From Gemmatimonadales bacterium (GTDB lineage: Bacteria > Gemmatimonadota > Gemmatimonadetes > Gemmatimonadales > GWC2-71-9), in contig JAWKQM010000003.1 in NCBI GenBank assembly GCA_041390145.1, forward strand, positions 234,254-298,253: 64,000 nucleotides of DNA. Direction: 5' to 3'. The notes beneath the pieces were generated by a model, which was not told the DNA's origin, ran no database searches, and was given only the letters and a program-made list of their open reading frames with translations. Positions 33,203 to 42,129 of the stretch are shown in pieces. The position numbers were made by a program, and so were the translations under genes. Positions within the stretch are counted from its first letter, which is position 1, and each line of letters opens with the position of its first letter.

Positions 33203-34365
33203 GAGACGTTCTCCAATCGGGCCCGGAGCCTGGCCGTCAGGGTGGGCCCCAGGTAAAGCTGGGCGACCCGCTCGTCGAAGACGAGTTCGGGTACGGTCCC
33301 GGCGGCCTGGACTTTTCCTTCGAAGAGGATATATGCCCGATCCACGATGTCGAGGGTCTGCTCGACGTTGTGGTCGGTGATCAGCACGCCGAGTCCGCGG
33401 TGGCGGAGCCCGGCGACAATGCCCTGGATGTCGTTCACGGCGATCGGGTCGACGCCGGCGAACGGTTCGTCGAGCAGCATGAATTTCGGCTGCGTGACGA
33501 GCGCCCGGGTGATTTCGAGGCGCCGGCGCTCGCCGCCGCTGAGGGAGTACGCCATGCTCTTGCGCAGGTGCTTGATGGACAATTCATCGAGCATCTGCTC
33601 CAGGCGCTCGAGGCGCTCCGCCTTGGAGATCGGCTGCATCTCGAGGATGGCCAGCACGTTTTCCTCGACCGTGAGCCGGCGGAAGACCGAGGGCTCCTGC
33701 GCCAGGTAGCCGAGGCCGCGCCGCGCCCGCTGGTACATCGCGGCGGAGGTCATGTCTTCCCCGTCCAGGATGACGCGCCCGGCGTCGGGCCGGATGATGC
33801 CGGTCAGGCAGTAGAAGGTGACAGTCTTGCCGGCGCCGTTCGGGCCGAGCAGCGCCACGATCTCCCCCTGTTCCACCCGGATCGAGACGTCGTCCACCAC
33901 GCGCCGCTGCCGGAAGCTCTTGCAAAGGCCGATTCCCTCCAGGACGCTGCCCTGCCCTCGCGGAACGGCGCCGTCGGCCTCGAAGCGCGCGTGTCCCTCC
34001 TGGGCCGCCGACAGGAGCTGGCTCAGTGCCCCGGCACGGTCGGCCACGGCGCTGGTCCACCAGCCGGGGGTGGCCCGCACCGTCGCCCAGTCCACGTCAC
34101 CGGCGTCGGTGATCCATCCACCGTCGGCCAGCCGGGGCAGCACCGAGCGCGTGAGGCTCTCCCGGAGCTGGTCGCCGCTCAGTTCCGAGCGCGGGCGCCC
34201 CGGGATGGTCTCCACCGCGCTCAGAAAGGGGTTGCGGTACCCCAGGACGAGTCGGTCGAGCGCGATGGAGCCGTCGGGCTCCGCCGCCGACACCAGCGCG
34301 GCGAGCGCCAGGGAAAGGGACGCATCGCGCTCCGGCAAGGCGCCGATCCAGTCGGGGCGGCTCAC
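33199..34365 (-). CDS. lptB: LptB, LPS-export ABC ATPase with a long N-terminal extension
   Basis: This 388-residue protein starts at GTG 34365 in the lptA stop. Residues about 143-388 are a complete LptB: Walker A GPNGAGKT (174-181), the Q-loop LAQEPSVFRRLTVEENV, signature LSGGERRRLEI, Walker B FMLLDEPFAGVD and H-loop ITDHN. It powers the LptB2FGC exporter that lifts LPS from the inner membrane. Usual LptB proteins are about 240 residues. Here residues 1-140 are extra, with no good in-frame start nearer the ATPase, so they are likely translated. That part looks helical with some Trp and has no match I know. Confidence 0.93.
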   Translation of the reverse strand: MSRPDWIGALPERDASLSLALAALVSAAEPDGSIALDRLVLGYRNPFLSAVETIPGRPRSELSGDQLRESLTRSVLPRLADGGWITDAGDVDWATVRATPGWWTSAVADRAGALSQLLSAAQEGHARFEADGAVPRGQGSVLEGIGLCKSFRQRRVVDDVSIRVEQGEIVALLGPNGAGKTVTFYCLTGIIRPDAGRVILDGEDMTSAAMYQRARRGLGYLAQEPSVFRRLTVEENVLAILEMQPISKAERLERLEQMLDELSIKHLRKSMAYSLSGGERRRLEITRALVTQPKFMLLDEPFAGVDPIAVNDIQGIVAGLRHRGLGVLITDHNVEQTLDIVDRAYILFEGKVQAAGTVPELVFDERVAQLYLGPTLTARLRARLENVS

Positions 34366-35711
34366 GGCTGCACCGCCGGCGTGGAGCCCGTGCCGGCCGG
34401 CACGGGGACGACGGTGCTATCCGCCGGGGTCGCGGTAGTGTCGCGCCCGGCGGGCTTCGGCTGCAGCTGCACGCCATCCACCTGCCCCTGGATCTCGACC
34501 CGTTCCACGCCGCTCTTCGGCCCGTCGCTCATCTCGACCAGGATCCGGTTCCCCCGCGCGTAGTTGATCGAGGGGATTCCCGGGGTGGCCGGGTCGAACA
34601 CCCGGTAGTATGCCGTCGCGTCACCCCACGACTCCACCCGATGCACCACCGTCTTGTCCTTGCCCTCCACCTCGGTCTTGGTGAAGCGCGCCGTCACGGT
34701 GTCGCCGCGGAGCCAGTCACGATTGGCGGCGGTGGTGTCGTCGCCGCTGGCCACCCACGCCTTGCCGAACGAGCGCGCTTCCGTCAGCACCTTCCCAGGC
34801 GAGTCCAGCGCCAGCGAATCCGCCGTGATCTCGTAGGTGGCGGAAACGGCGTGGGGCCGGACACCGGCGCCCCACGCGAGCGTCTGCTCGAGCACGCGAT
34901 CGTTCACGTCGAGGCCGATGGTGTCGGCCACGAGGGTCCAGTCCGCACTGACGGCCCGTCCGGCGCCGTCGGCCTGCACAAAGGTCAAGTCGTTCTGCTC
35001 CAGCGTGAGATCGATCTGGTCGCCGAAGAGCGAGAAGGGATCCTTGCCGAGTCCGTTGATCTGGGCCTCGCGCACAAGCGCCCCGTCCTGCCCCGGCCCG
35101 GTGTCGAGGCGCATCGAGTCGGCGCTCGCGGCCACGTCGCTCCGGTTGATGGTGACCCGGCCGCCGGCCCAGAGCCGGTCCTCGCCCTTCATGCGGATCC
35201 GGTCGCCAACGATCACGTAGGGCTCCTGCTCCTTGCCGGTCGAATCCCGCGGCACGTAGTCGATCGTCGGCCGGCCATCGGCGTAGACCTCGACCACCTC
35301 GCGCAGCCCCGGGAGCACGCGGTAATAGTCGAGCGAGGGACCGCGCAGGGACGAGCCGCCGGTGCTCCTGGTCACGACGTTGCCCCGCGCCTCCCAGACC
35401 TCGCCCGCCCGGCGGTAGGTGCCCCGGTCCGCGGTCATCACCATCGAGGAGTCTTCGTACCGCACATGCCCGATGAACTCGGTGATCTGCCCGCCATACG
35501 ACGCCAAGCTGTCGCTGCGCATGCGGATCGACGTGCCGTCACAGGCCAGGCGGACGTCGCCGGATGCGAAGTAATTGTCGTTCCCGAGCGTCGCGCCCGA
35601 GTCGGCGTGAATCAGCCGGATCCGGCAACGTTGCGCCGCGGCCTGGTCCTGGGCAGCCACCCCCGAGGGCACCAGCGCGCAGGTTACGGCCAGCCAACTG
35701 CCGAGCAGCAT
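34362..35711 (-). CDS. lptA: LptA/OstA-like periplasmic LPS transport protein
   Basis: This 449-residue exported protein starts at ATG 35711, ten bases after the lptC stop (GTG 35720 is an alternative). Its signal peptide ends near VAAQ. OstA-type beta-jellyroll strands follow: NDNYFASGDVRL, SLASYGGQITEFIGHVRYED and VMTADRGTYRRAGEVWEARGNV. More such strands extend past residue 300. Classical LptA is about 185 residues, so this version is over twice as long, with a Pro/Thr-rich tail. It should bridge LPS from LptC toward LptD in the periplasm. Confidence 0.82.
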   Translation of the reverse strand: MLLGSWLAVTCALVPSGVAAQDQAAAQRCRIRLIHADSGATLGNDNYFASGDVRLACDGTSIRMRSDSLASYGGQITEFIGHVRYEDSSMVMTADRGTYRRAGEVWEARGNVVTRSTGGSSLRGPSLDYYRVLPGLREVVEVYADGRPTIDYVPRDSTGKEQEPYVIVGDRIRMKGEDRLWAGGRVTINRSDVAASADSMRLDTGPGQDGALVREAQINGLGKDPFSLFGDQIDLTLEQNDLTFVQADGAGRAVSADWTLVADTIGLDVNDRVLEQTLAWGAGVRPHAVSATYEITADSLALDSPGKVLTEARSFGKAWVASGDDTTAANRDWLRGDTVTARFTKTEVEGKDKTVVHRVESWGDATAYYRVFDPATPGIPSINYARGNRILVEMSDGPKSGVERVEIQGQVDGVQLQPKPAGRDTTATPADSTVVPVPAGTGSTPAVQP

Positions 35712-35721
35712 CCTGTGCACG

Positions 35722-36282
35722 CTATTGGCCCGGCAGGATGATGCCCTCGTTGGCGCGCCCGCGCGGGCTCCCTGTCTTCGTCCGCTGGATGTTCGGGTCG
35801 GACGTGAACCCGATCCCCTCCAGGTGGTTGCTCCCCTGGTCGTAGGTGTAGAACACCTCCGACGAGATCTCATTCTTTCCCGGGTCGTAGGTGAGCTGCT
35901 CGCTCTTGAGGACCCGGGTGCCATCGGTGGACCGCACCACGACGCTGCCCCGCCCCTCCATGACGCCGGTCATCGTCTGGTAGGTGCCTTCGTCCGAGGT
36001 CAGGGTCGAAGTTGGCGTGCCGTCCTTGTCGTAGAAGGTCACCGTGACCACCCGCAGCTCGAAGGTCTGCGATCCCTCGTAGTAGTAGGCGGTGTCCGCC
36101 TCGACGAGACTCTTCTGCACGCCGTCCCGCGTGATGATGTGCCGGACCTTGAGCAGGGTCTGGTCGGCGGTGTCGGCCGCCGTGCCCAGCACGCCGGGGC
36201 TCGCGCCGGTGCGGTTGCACGCGGCCGCGAGCGCCATGGCGATAAGGACGAGCGCCGCTCGCAGCCATGGGTGGACGCTCAC
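35722..36282 (-). CDS. lptC: LptC, LPS-export lipoprotein-like subunit
   Basis: This 186-residue protein starts at GTG 36282 in the kdsD stop. A hydrophobic N-terminus ends in a lipobox-like ALAAAC (Cys22), so it may be a lipoprotein rather than the usual signal-anchored LptC. LptC-like strands are KSLVEADTAYYYEGSQTFEL and TSTLTSDEGTYQTMTGVMEG. It receives LPS from LptB2FG and passes it to LptA, encoded next. Confidence 0.82.
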   Translation of the reverse strand: MSVHPWLRAALVLIAMALAAACNRTGASPGVLGTAADTADQTLLKVRHIITRDGVQKSLVEADTAYYYEGSQTFELRVVTVTFYDKDGTPTSTLTSDEGTYQTMTGVMEGRGSVVVRSTDGTRVLKSEQLTYDPGKNEISSEVFYTYDQGSNHLEGIGFTSDPNIQRTKTGSPRGRANEGIILPGQ

Positions 36283-37244
36283 CCCGCCCCCGCGCGCATC
36301 AGGTCGTGGAGGTGAATGACGCCGACGAGCTCGCCGCGATCATTGAGCACCGGCATCGCCATGATCCCGTGCCGCTCCATCCTGCCCAGGACCGCCGCCG
36401 CCAGTTCATCCGACGCCGCTGATTTCGGCGCCGAGGTCATCACCTCGGAAGCGAGGCGGTCGAGGAAGCCGGCGTCCGACTGCGCCAGGCGGCTCAGGTC
36501 GCCCGCGGTGACCACACCATGGACCGTGCCGCCCTCTGCCACGATGGCCAGCCCCCGGTGGCGGGCCAGGGCCACGACGCACTCCCGCATGGTCGCGCCA
36601 GCCGGCAGGATGCCCTGCGGCGGGAGCATGACATCGCGGGCGCGGAGCAGCAGCCGCCGGCCGAGCGAACCGCCGGGGTGGAGTTCGGCGAAGTCCTCCC
36701 GCTTGAACCCCTTCACCTCGAGGAGCGCCACGGCGAGGGCGTCGCCGAGCGCGAGCGCCACGGCCGTGCTGGTGGTCGGTGCCAGGTCGTGAGGACACGC
36801 CTCTTCCGCCACGCCGGCATTGAGGACCTCCCGCGCCACCTTGGCCAGTGTCGAATCGGCGCCACCGGTCAGCGCGATGATCGGCACATTGAGCCGCTGG
36901 AGCGCGGTGAGGAGCCCGAACAGTTCCTCCGTCTCGCCGCTCTTGCTCAGGAGAATCGCCACATCCTCACGTCCCACGATGCCAAGGTCGCCATGCAGGC
37001 TGTCCACCGGATGGAGATAGGTGGCCGGCGTGCCGGTGGAGGTGAGCGTCGCGGCGATTTTCCGGGCAATGAGGCCCGACTTGCCCACACCCGAGACGAT
37101 GACCCGTCCCCTGGCGGCGGCGAGGAGCGCCACCGCGCGGGCAAAGGCCCCGTCGAGCCGGGAGGCGGCTCCCTCGATTTCCCGGGCTTCGAGCTCGAGG
37201 ACGCGGCGGCCCAACGCTGTCAGCGCGGCGGGGTCACGCGTCAC
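36279..37244 (-). CDS. kdsD: KdsD, D-arabinose-5-phosphate isomerase (KpsF/GutQ family)
   Basis: This 321-residue protein starts at GTG 37244, overlapping kdsC by 11 bases; an open frame runs a little further upstream. The SIS domain has VIVSGVGKSGLIARKIA, TYLHPVDSLHGDLGIV and LLSKSGETEELF. EACPHDLAPTTSTAVALALGDALA follows, and two CBS domains make up the C-terminal third. It makes arabinose-5-phosphate for Kdo synthesis by KdsA. Confidence 0.95.
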   Translation of the reverse strand: MTRDPAALTALGRRVLELEAREIEGAASRLDGAFARAVALLAAARGRVIVSGVGKSGLIARKIAATLTSTGTPATYLHPVDSLHGDLGIVGREDVAILLSKSGETEELFGLLTALQRLNVPIIALTGGADSTLAKVAREVLNAGVAEEACPHDLAPTTSTAVALALGDALAVALLEVKGFKREDFAELHPGGSLGRRLLLRARDVMLPPQGILPAGATMRECVVALARHRGLAIVAEGGTVHGVVTAGDLSRLAQSDAGFLDRLASEVMTSAPKSAASDELAAAVLGRMERHGIMAMPVLNDRGELVGVIHLHDLMRAGAG

Positions 37245-37788
37245 GGCCGTCTCGTTTCGCCAGGTAGCGATCCACCGCGGCGTCATATTCGTCGCGGGCG
37301 CGGAGCACCGCCGTCACCGCTTCGCGCACGGCGCCGCGGCCACCATCGGCTTCCGTCACGTACGCGGCGATGGCCTTGATCTCCGGCACCGCGTTGGCCA
37401 CGGCGATTGGGAGCCCGACACGCTGCATCACCGGCACGTCGGCCAGGTCGTCGCCGACGAACGCCACTTCCTCCCACGTCAGGCCGTGCTTCTCCAGGAG
37501 CGCCGCGATGGCGGGCACCTTTCGGGCGCCGCCATCCTGGATGACGTCGTCGATCTTCAGTTCGCTCGCACGCAGCGCGGTGGCATCGGAGACCCGCCCG
37601 CTCACGATCGCGACCCGGATGTCGGTGCCGCGCAGCAGCGCGAGGCCGAGCCCGTCCTGGATGTCGAATCGCTTGAGCTCCACCCGTTCCCCGTGCGACA
37701 TGCCGATGTAGACCCCGTTGTCGGTGAGCACGCCATCGACGTCCAGGGCCAGGAGGCGGACACGGCGCGCCGCGCGCGGGTCAAGCAC
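37234..37788 (-). CDS. kdsC: KdsC, 3-deoxy-manno-octulosonate-8-phosphate phosphatase
   Basis: This 184-residue HAD phosphatase of the C0 (capless) type starts at GTG 37788, overlapping kdsA by eight bases. The nucleophile motif is LLALDVDGVLTDNGVYIG, motif II lies in AIVSGR, the Lys in GGARKVPAI and the acidic motif in FVGDDLADVPVM. It removes phosphate from Kdo-8-P. Confidence 0.94.
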   Translation of the reverse strand: MLDPRAARRVRLLALDVDGVLTDNGVYIGMSHGERVELKRFDIQDGLGLALLRGTDIRVAIVSGRVSDATALRASELKIDDVIQDGGARKVPAIAALLEKHGLTWEEVAFVGDDLADVPVMQRVGLPIAVANAVPEIKAIAAYVTEADGGRGAVREAVTAVLRARDEYDAAVDRYLAKRDGRDA

Positions 37789-38593
37789 GGACGCCCTCGC
37801 GGGCCCGGGCCCAGAGGTCGAGCGTCCGGTCCATCAGGTCGTCGAGTCGCTCCAGCGGCCACTGCGTGGCCGCGTCGCTCGGCGCGTTCGCGGGATCGGG
37901 GTGGGTCTCGAGGAAGAAGCCATCCGCCCCGCTCACCGCGGCCGCGGCCAGGAGGGGCGGGATGAAATGGCGGAGGCCGCCGCTGGCTCCGCCCTCGCCC
38001 TGCCCCGGCTGCTGCACCGAATGCGTCGCGTCGAAAATGACCGGGACGCCGGTGGCCGCGGCCATGCGCGGGAAGCTCCGCATGTCGACCACGAGGTCGC
38101 CGTAGCCGAAGAAGGTGCCCCGCTCCGTCACCGCCACCTCCCGGGCCCCCGCGCCCTTCGCCTTCTCCACGGCGCCGAGCATCCCCTCCGGCTGCATCCA
38201 CTGGCCCTTCTTGATGTTGACCGGCCGGCCGGTCTGGCCGGCGGCCACGAGGAGGTCGGTCTGACGGCAGAGGAACGCCGGGATCTGCAGGATGTCGACC
38301 ACCTCCGCGGCGGACGCAGCCTGCGCCGCCTCGTGGATGTCCGTGAGGATCGGGAGGCCGGTGGCGGCACGGACTCGTTCAAGTGCCCGCAACCCCTCGT
38401 CGAGCCCCGGTCCCCGCTGGCCACCCATGCGCGAGCGATTCGCCTTGTCGAAGCTGGCCTTGAAGCAGACGGGCAGGCCATGACGCGCCGAGAGTACGGC
38501 CAGCGCCTCGGCGACGCGCAGCATGAGCGCGTCGGATTCGACCATGCACGGCCCGGCAATCAGGAAGGGGGCCCGGCCGAAGGTCCAGGTCAT
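37781..38593 (-). CDS. kdsA: KdsA, Kdo-8-phosphate synthase
   Basis: This 270-residue TIM-barrel enzyme starts at ATG 38593 in the pyrG stop (ATGA). Signatures are LIAGPCMVESDALML, CFKASFDKANRSRMGG, ILTDIHEAAQA, the PVNIKKGQWMQPEGM strand and VIFDATHSVQQPGQGEGGASGG. It condenses arabinose-5-phosphate with phosphoenolpyruvate. The Cys in AGPC suggests the metal-dependent class. A longer open frame upstream is antisense noise inside pyrG. Confidence 0.96.
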   Translation of the reverse strand: MTWTFGRAPFLIAGPCMVESDALMLRVAEALAVLSARHGLPVCFKASFDKANRSRMGGQRGPGLDEGLRALERVRAATGLPILTDIHEAAQAASAAEVVDILQIPAFLCRQTDLLVAAGQTGRPVNIKKGQWMQPEGMLGAVEKAKGAGAREVAVTERGTFFGYGDLVVDMRSFPRMAAATGVPVIFDATHSVQQPGQGEGGASGGLRHFIPPLLAAAAVSGADGFFLETHPDPANAPSDAATQWPLERLDDLMDRTLDLWARAREGVRA

Positions 38594-40257
38594 CCGTGCG
38601 CCGCCTCGGCGAGGTTGACCTTCTTGGCCTGTACGGGGACCGCCTGGTGATGCTGGAGCGCGGCGCCGATGAACCCGGCAAAGAGCGGGTGCGGTCGGGT
38701 GGGCCGTGACTTCAGCTCGGGGTGGAACTGGCAGCCGATGAACCAGGGGTGGTCGGGCAACTCGATCACTTCGACGAGGCCGCCGTCCGGCGACTGGCCG
38801 GAGAGGCGCAGGCCGAACTCGGCGAGCACGTCGCGGTAGGAGTTGTTCACTTCCCACCGGTGGCGGTGCCGCTCGCTGATCTCGGTGCTCCCGTACGCCT
38901 GCGCCACCTTGGAGCCCGGGCGGAGCCGCGCCGCGTAGGCGCCGAGTCGCATGGTGCCGCCAAGGTTGCTGACGTCGCGCTGGCTCTCCATCAGGTTGAC
39001 CACGGGAGTGCCGCACTCCGGCGCGAACTCGGTGCTGTTCGGATCGGGAAGTTCGCAGACGTCGCGGGCAAACTCGATGATGGCGATCTGCAGCCCGAGG
39101 CAAATCCCGAAGAACGGCAGACTGTTCTCCCGCGCCCAGCGCACCGCCTCGATCATTCCCTCGATGCCGCGCACGCCGAAGCCCCCCGGTACCAGCAGGC
39201 CGTCGTACCCGGCGAGCAGCTTCCCGGCGGCCTCCTGGTCGGTAAAGAGGTCGCTCGACATCCAGTCGATCTGGACATGGGTGTCGTGCGCGATGCCGCC
39301 GTGAATGAGCGCCTCCTGCACCGACTTGTAGGCGTCGGCCAGGTCGGTGTACTTGCCGACGACGGCGATCCGGGTCTCGTGCTTCGGCCGCAGGACCTTC
39401 TCGACGATGGCGCGCCAGGGGCGGAGGTCGGGATCCTTGGTGACCATCCGGAGCCGCTCGCAGACCTCGCGATCGAGGCCCTGCTCGTGCAGCCGGAGCG
39501 GGATCTCGTAGATGGACTTCACGTCGGGGCTCTCGACCACGCAGGCGAAGTCCACGTTGCAGAAGAGCGCGATCTTCCGCTTGATGTCGGCGGAGAGCGG
39601 ACGCTCGGTGCGGCAGACGAGGATGTCGGGCTGGATACCGATCTGCATGAGTTCGCGGACGGAATGCTGCGTCGGCTTGGTCTTGACCTCGCCCGCCGCC
39701 GCGATGTACGGCACCAGCGTCAGGTGCATGAAGAGCACGTTGTCGCGGCCGACTTCCTGGCGAAACTGGCGGATGGCCTCGAGGAACGGCTGCGACTCGA
39801 TGTCGCCGACGGTGCCGCCGATTTCGGTGATGACCACGTCGTGACCGGGGGCGGTGCGCCGGATGGCGTTCTTGATCTCGTCGGTGATGTGCGGGATGAC
39901 TTGCACCGTGGCGCCCAGGTACTCGCCGCGCCGCTCCTTGTTGATGACCGTCTGGTAGATGCGGCCGGTCGTGATGTTGTTCTGCTGGGAGAGCGATCGG
40001 TCGATGAAACGCTCGTAGTGCCCGAGGTCGAGGTCGGTTTCCGCGCCGTCGTCGGTGACATACACCTCGCCGTGCTGGAAGGGCGACATGGTGCCGGGAT
40101 CGACGTTGATGTAGGGGTCGAACTTCTGCATCGTCACGGTCAGGCCGCGTTCGACGAGCAGACGTCCCAGCGAGGCGGCGGCGATGCCCTTCCCGAGGGA
40201 GGAGACGACGCCGCCGGTCACGAAGATGAACTTGGTAGCGGAAGGGCCAGTGCTCAT
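38590..40257 (-). CDS. pyrG: CTP synthase
   Basis: This 555-residue protein starts at ATG 40257, four bases after kdsB. The amidoligase domain begins FIFVTGGVVSSLGKGIAAASLG and includes DPGTMSPFQHGEVYVTDDG. The glutaminase domain (about 295-540) has GFGVRGIEGMIEAVRWA, nucleophile Cys in FFGICLGLQ and a His-Glu pair in QFHPELKS. It supplies CTP, the co-substrate of KdsB, which fits its position in the Kdo operon. Confidence 0.98.
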   Translation of the reverse strand: MSTGPSATKFIFVTGGVVSSLGKGIAAASLGRLLVERGLTVTMQKFDPYINVDPGTMSPFQHGEVYVTDDGAETDLDLGHYERFIDRSLSQQNNITTGRIYQTVINKERRGEYLGATVQVIPHITDEIKNAIRRTAPGHDVVITEIGGTVGDIESQPFLEAIRQFRQEVGRDNVLFMHLTLVPYIAAAGEVKTKPTQHSVRELMQIGIQPDILVCRTERPLSADIKRKIALFCNVDFACVVESPDVKSIYEIPLRLHEQGLDREVCERLRMVTKDPDLRPWRAIVEKVLRPKHETRIAVVGKYTDLADAYKSVQEALIHGGIAHDTHVQIDWMSSDLFTDQEAAGKLLAGYDGLLVPGGFGVRGIEGMIEAVRWARENSLPFFGICLGLQIAIIEFARDVCELPDPNSTEFAPECGTPVVNLMESQRDVSNLGGTMRLGAYAARLRPGSKVAQAYGSTEISERHRHRWEVNNSYRDVLAEFGLRLSGQSPDGGLVEVIELPDHPWFIGCQFHPELKSRPTRPHPLFAGFIGAALQHHQAVPVQAKKVNLAEAAHG

Positions 40258-40261
40258 GGGG

Positions 40262-41005
40262 TCACCTCAAGAGGGCGTGCCAGTGGGCCTCAGCCCGTTT
40301 CAGGTCGTCGGGCGTGTCGACGCCGGGCAGCGACGAGGCGCTGAGGCGGGTCACGCCGATGGTCATGCCATTCTGCAGGGCGCGGAGCTGTTCGAGCCGC
40401 TCCACCAGCTCCGCCGGCGTCGGGGGGAGCGACACCCACCGCGTCAGGGAGGCCCGGGTATAGGCGTAGATGCCGAGGTGCTGCCAGTAGAGCCCCTCGG
40501 AGGGGTCGTCAACCTCGCGACGGTAGGGGATGACCGAGCGGGAGAAGTACAGCGCGCGCCCGCTCAGGTCGGTGACCACCTTGACCCGGGCGGGATCCTT
40601 GACCAGGTCGAGTTCGAGCGGGGCCGCCGCGGTGCCGACCTCGTCGCCCTGCGCTACCCGCGCCAGCGAGCCCTCGAGGGCTTCGCGGTCGAGGAACGGC
40701 TCATCGCCCTGGATGTTGACGATCACGTCAAAGTCCCGGTACTCGGGGCGGGAGGCCACTTCCGCGACCCGTTCCGTGCCGGTCGAGTGGCGTTCATCGG
40801 TGAGCACGGCGGACACGCCGGTGCGTTCCACCACCTGCACCACCATCGGCGAGTCGGTGGCCACGACCAGCCGATCGACAAGATTGTAGGCGGCCACGCG
40901 CTCGACGACCCGGGAGACAAGAGGCTCGCCGGCCAGGAGCTGAAGCGGCTTGTTGAGGAGGCGTGTGGACCCGAGTCGGGCCGGGATGACACCGAGGACG
41001 CGCAT
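40262..41005 (-). CDS. kdsB: KdsB, CMP-Kdo synthetase
   Basis: This 247-residue nucleotidyltransferase starts at ATG 41005. VLGVIPARLGSTRLLNKPLQ is the CTP-binding loop, DVIVNIQGDEPFLD the metal-binding Asp region and FSRSVIPYRRE and YWQHLGIYAYTRASL are family motifs. It activates Kdo with CTP for lipid A glycosylation. It is the first gene after the promoter described next. Confidence 0.96.
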   Translation of the reverse strand: MRVLGVIPARLGSTRLLNKPLQLLAGEPLVSRVVERVAAYNLVDRLVVATDSPMVVQVVERTGVSAVLTDERHSTGTERVAEVASRPEYRDFDVIVNIQGDEPFLDREALEGSLARVAQGDEVGTAAAPLELDLVKDPARVKVVTDLSGRALYFSRSVIPYRREVDDPSEGLYWQHLGIYAYTRASLTRWVSLPPTPAELVERLEQLRALQNGMTIGVTRLSASSLPGVDTPDDLKRAEAHWHALLR

Positions 41006-41010
41006 CCCAA

Positions 41011-41039
41011 AATCTAACAGGGAGCGGCTCCCCCGTCAA
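41011..41039 (-). promoter_or_regulatory. Promoter of the kdsB operon, next to the start codon
   Basis: On the - strand TTGACG (41039-41034), a 17-base spacer and TAGATT (41016-41011) end only five bases before the kdsB ATG (41005-41003). A start of transcription about seven bases on would fall at the ATG, giving a leaderless mRNA. The spacer contains the exact inverted repeat GGGAGCGGCTCCC (41020-41032), a possible operator. Confidence 0.6.
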
Positions 41040-41118
41040 AAGTCGTGCCGGGAAGGATGTTGGGTCTTGACAAACCGCTATGAAGCTGTGTTACAAAGAC
41101 TTAGCGACCTGCGAGGGC

Positions 41119-42129
41119 CTACCGCAGGAGTCCGAGGAGCAGAATCGCGGCGAGGATCACCGCGCCAAGTATGAACGTGAGCCTGGTCGCCTGCGGCAGG
41201 CGACTCCACCAGGACCCCGGCTTCGCGGCCGGCGCTCCGCCAAAACCGGGGAGGCTCGGCGTGCCCATCGCCTCGATGGCCTCGAGAATCTCGTCTGCAC
41301 GCTGGAACCGCTTGTCGGGGTCCTTGATAAGGCACTTCATCACCAGCGCCTCGAGCATCGGCGGCACATCCAGGCGCCGGGTTCGGAGCAGCGCCGGTTC
41401 AACCGATACTTGAGCGGCCAGCATTCCCTGGGGGGTCGGGGCGTTGAACGGGACGTCGCCGGTCAACATCTCGTAGGCGACGATGCCGAGTGCGTAGATG
41501 TCGGCCCGGTGGTCAATCCTGGGGTCGCCCGCCGCCTGCTCGGGTGCCATGTACGCCGGCGTGCCGATGGTGAAGCCGGCGGTGGACCGGCCAGCGAGGA
41601 CCGAATCGGTGGCTTCGCTGAGGGCCTTGGCCACGCCGAAATCGCTCACGAGGGCGTGGCGCTCCTCGATGAGCACATTTTCCGGCTTGATGTCCCGGTG
41701 GATCACGCCTGCCTTGTGGGCACGGGCGAGTGCATCGGCGATTTCCCGGAGGAGGCGCACCGCCTCGGGAATCGGGAGGGCGCCCTCCTTCTCGATCCGC
41801 TCGCGGAGCGTGTCGCCCGAGACGTACGGCATCACATAGTAGAGGAGGCCGTCTTCCTGCCCGGAATCGATGAGGCCGAGGATGTGCGGGTGATGGAGCT
41901 GCGCGGCGATGTGGATTTCACGGAGGAAGCGCTCGGCCCCGATGGCGGTCGCCACATCCGGCTTGAGTACCTTGATGGCCACCCAGCGGTCGTGCCGCGG
42001 ATCCTCCGCCAGGAAGACCGTGGCCATTCCCCCCTGCCCGATCAGCGCCGGCTTCCCGTCCACCCGCATTTCGAGGCGGTAGCGGTCCCCGAGAATCGCG
42101 GTGAGGCGAGCCGGGAGGTCGGCCTTCAC
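41119..42129 (-). CDS. Tail-anchored Ser/Thr protein kinase
   Basis: This 336-residue protein starts at GTG 42129 in the stop of the TPR gene (GTGA). All kinase motifs are intact: GQGGMATVFLAED (P-loop), VAIKVLKP (Lys), VIHRDIKPENVLI (catalytic loop), VSDFGVAKAL and GTPAYMAPEQAAGD. The C-terminus is a single transmembrane helix (LTFILGAVILAAILLLGLL) that ends almost at once, so there is no periplasmic sensor domain. Partner and target are unknown. Co-expression with the TPR protein is inferred. Confidence 0.92.
   Translation of the reverse strand: MKADLPARLTAILGDRYRLEMRVDGKPALIGQGGMATVFLAEDPRHDRWVAIKVLKPDVATAIGAERFLREIHIAAQLHHPHILGLIDSGQEDGLLYYVMPYVSGDTLRERIEKEGALPIPEAVRLLREIADALARAHKAGVIHRDIKPENVLIEERHALVSDFGVAKALSEATDSVLAGRSTAGFTIGTPAYMAPEQAAGDPRIDHRADIYALGIVAYEMLTGDVPFNAPTPQGMLAAQVSVEPALLRTRRLDVPPMLEALVMKCLIKDPDKRFQRADEILEAIEAMGTPSLPGFGGAPAAKPGSWWSRLPQATRLTFILGAVILAAILLLGLLR

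Noticed and set aside
38722..40344. A 540-codon open frame on the + strand
   Set aside because: It is antisense to pyrG, whose motifs are complete. It has a compositional profile typical of antisense frames.
41067..41096. TTGACA with TTACAA on the + strand, as a promoter
   Set aside because: No + strand gene lies downstream and the -10 is poor. The - strand promoter for kdsB is far better.
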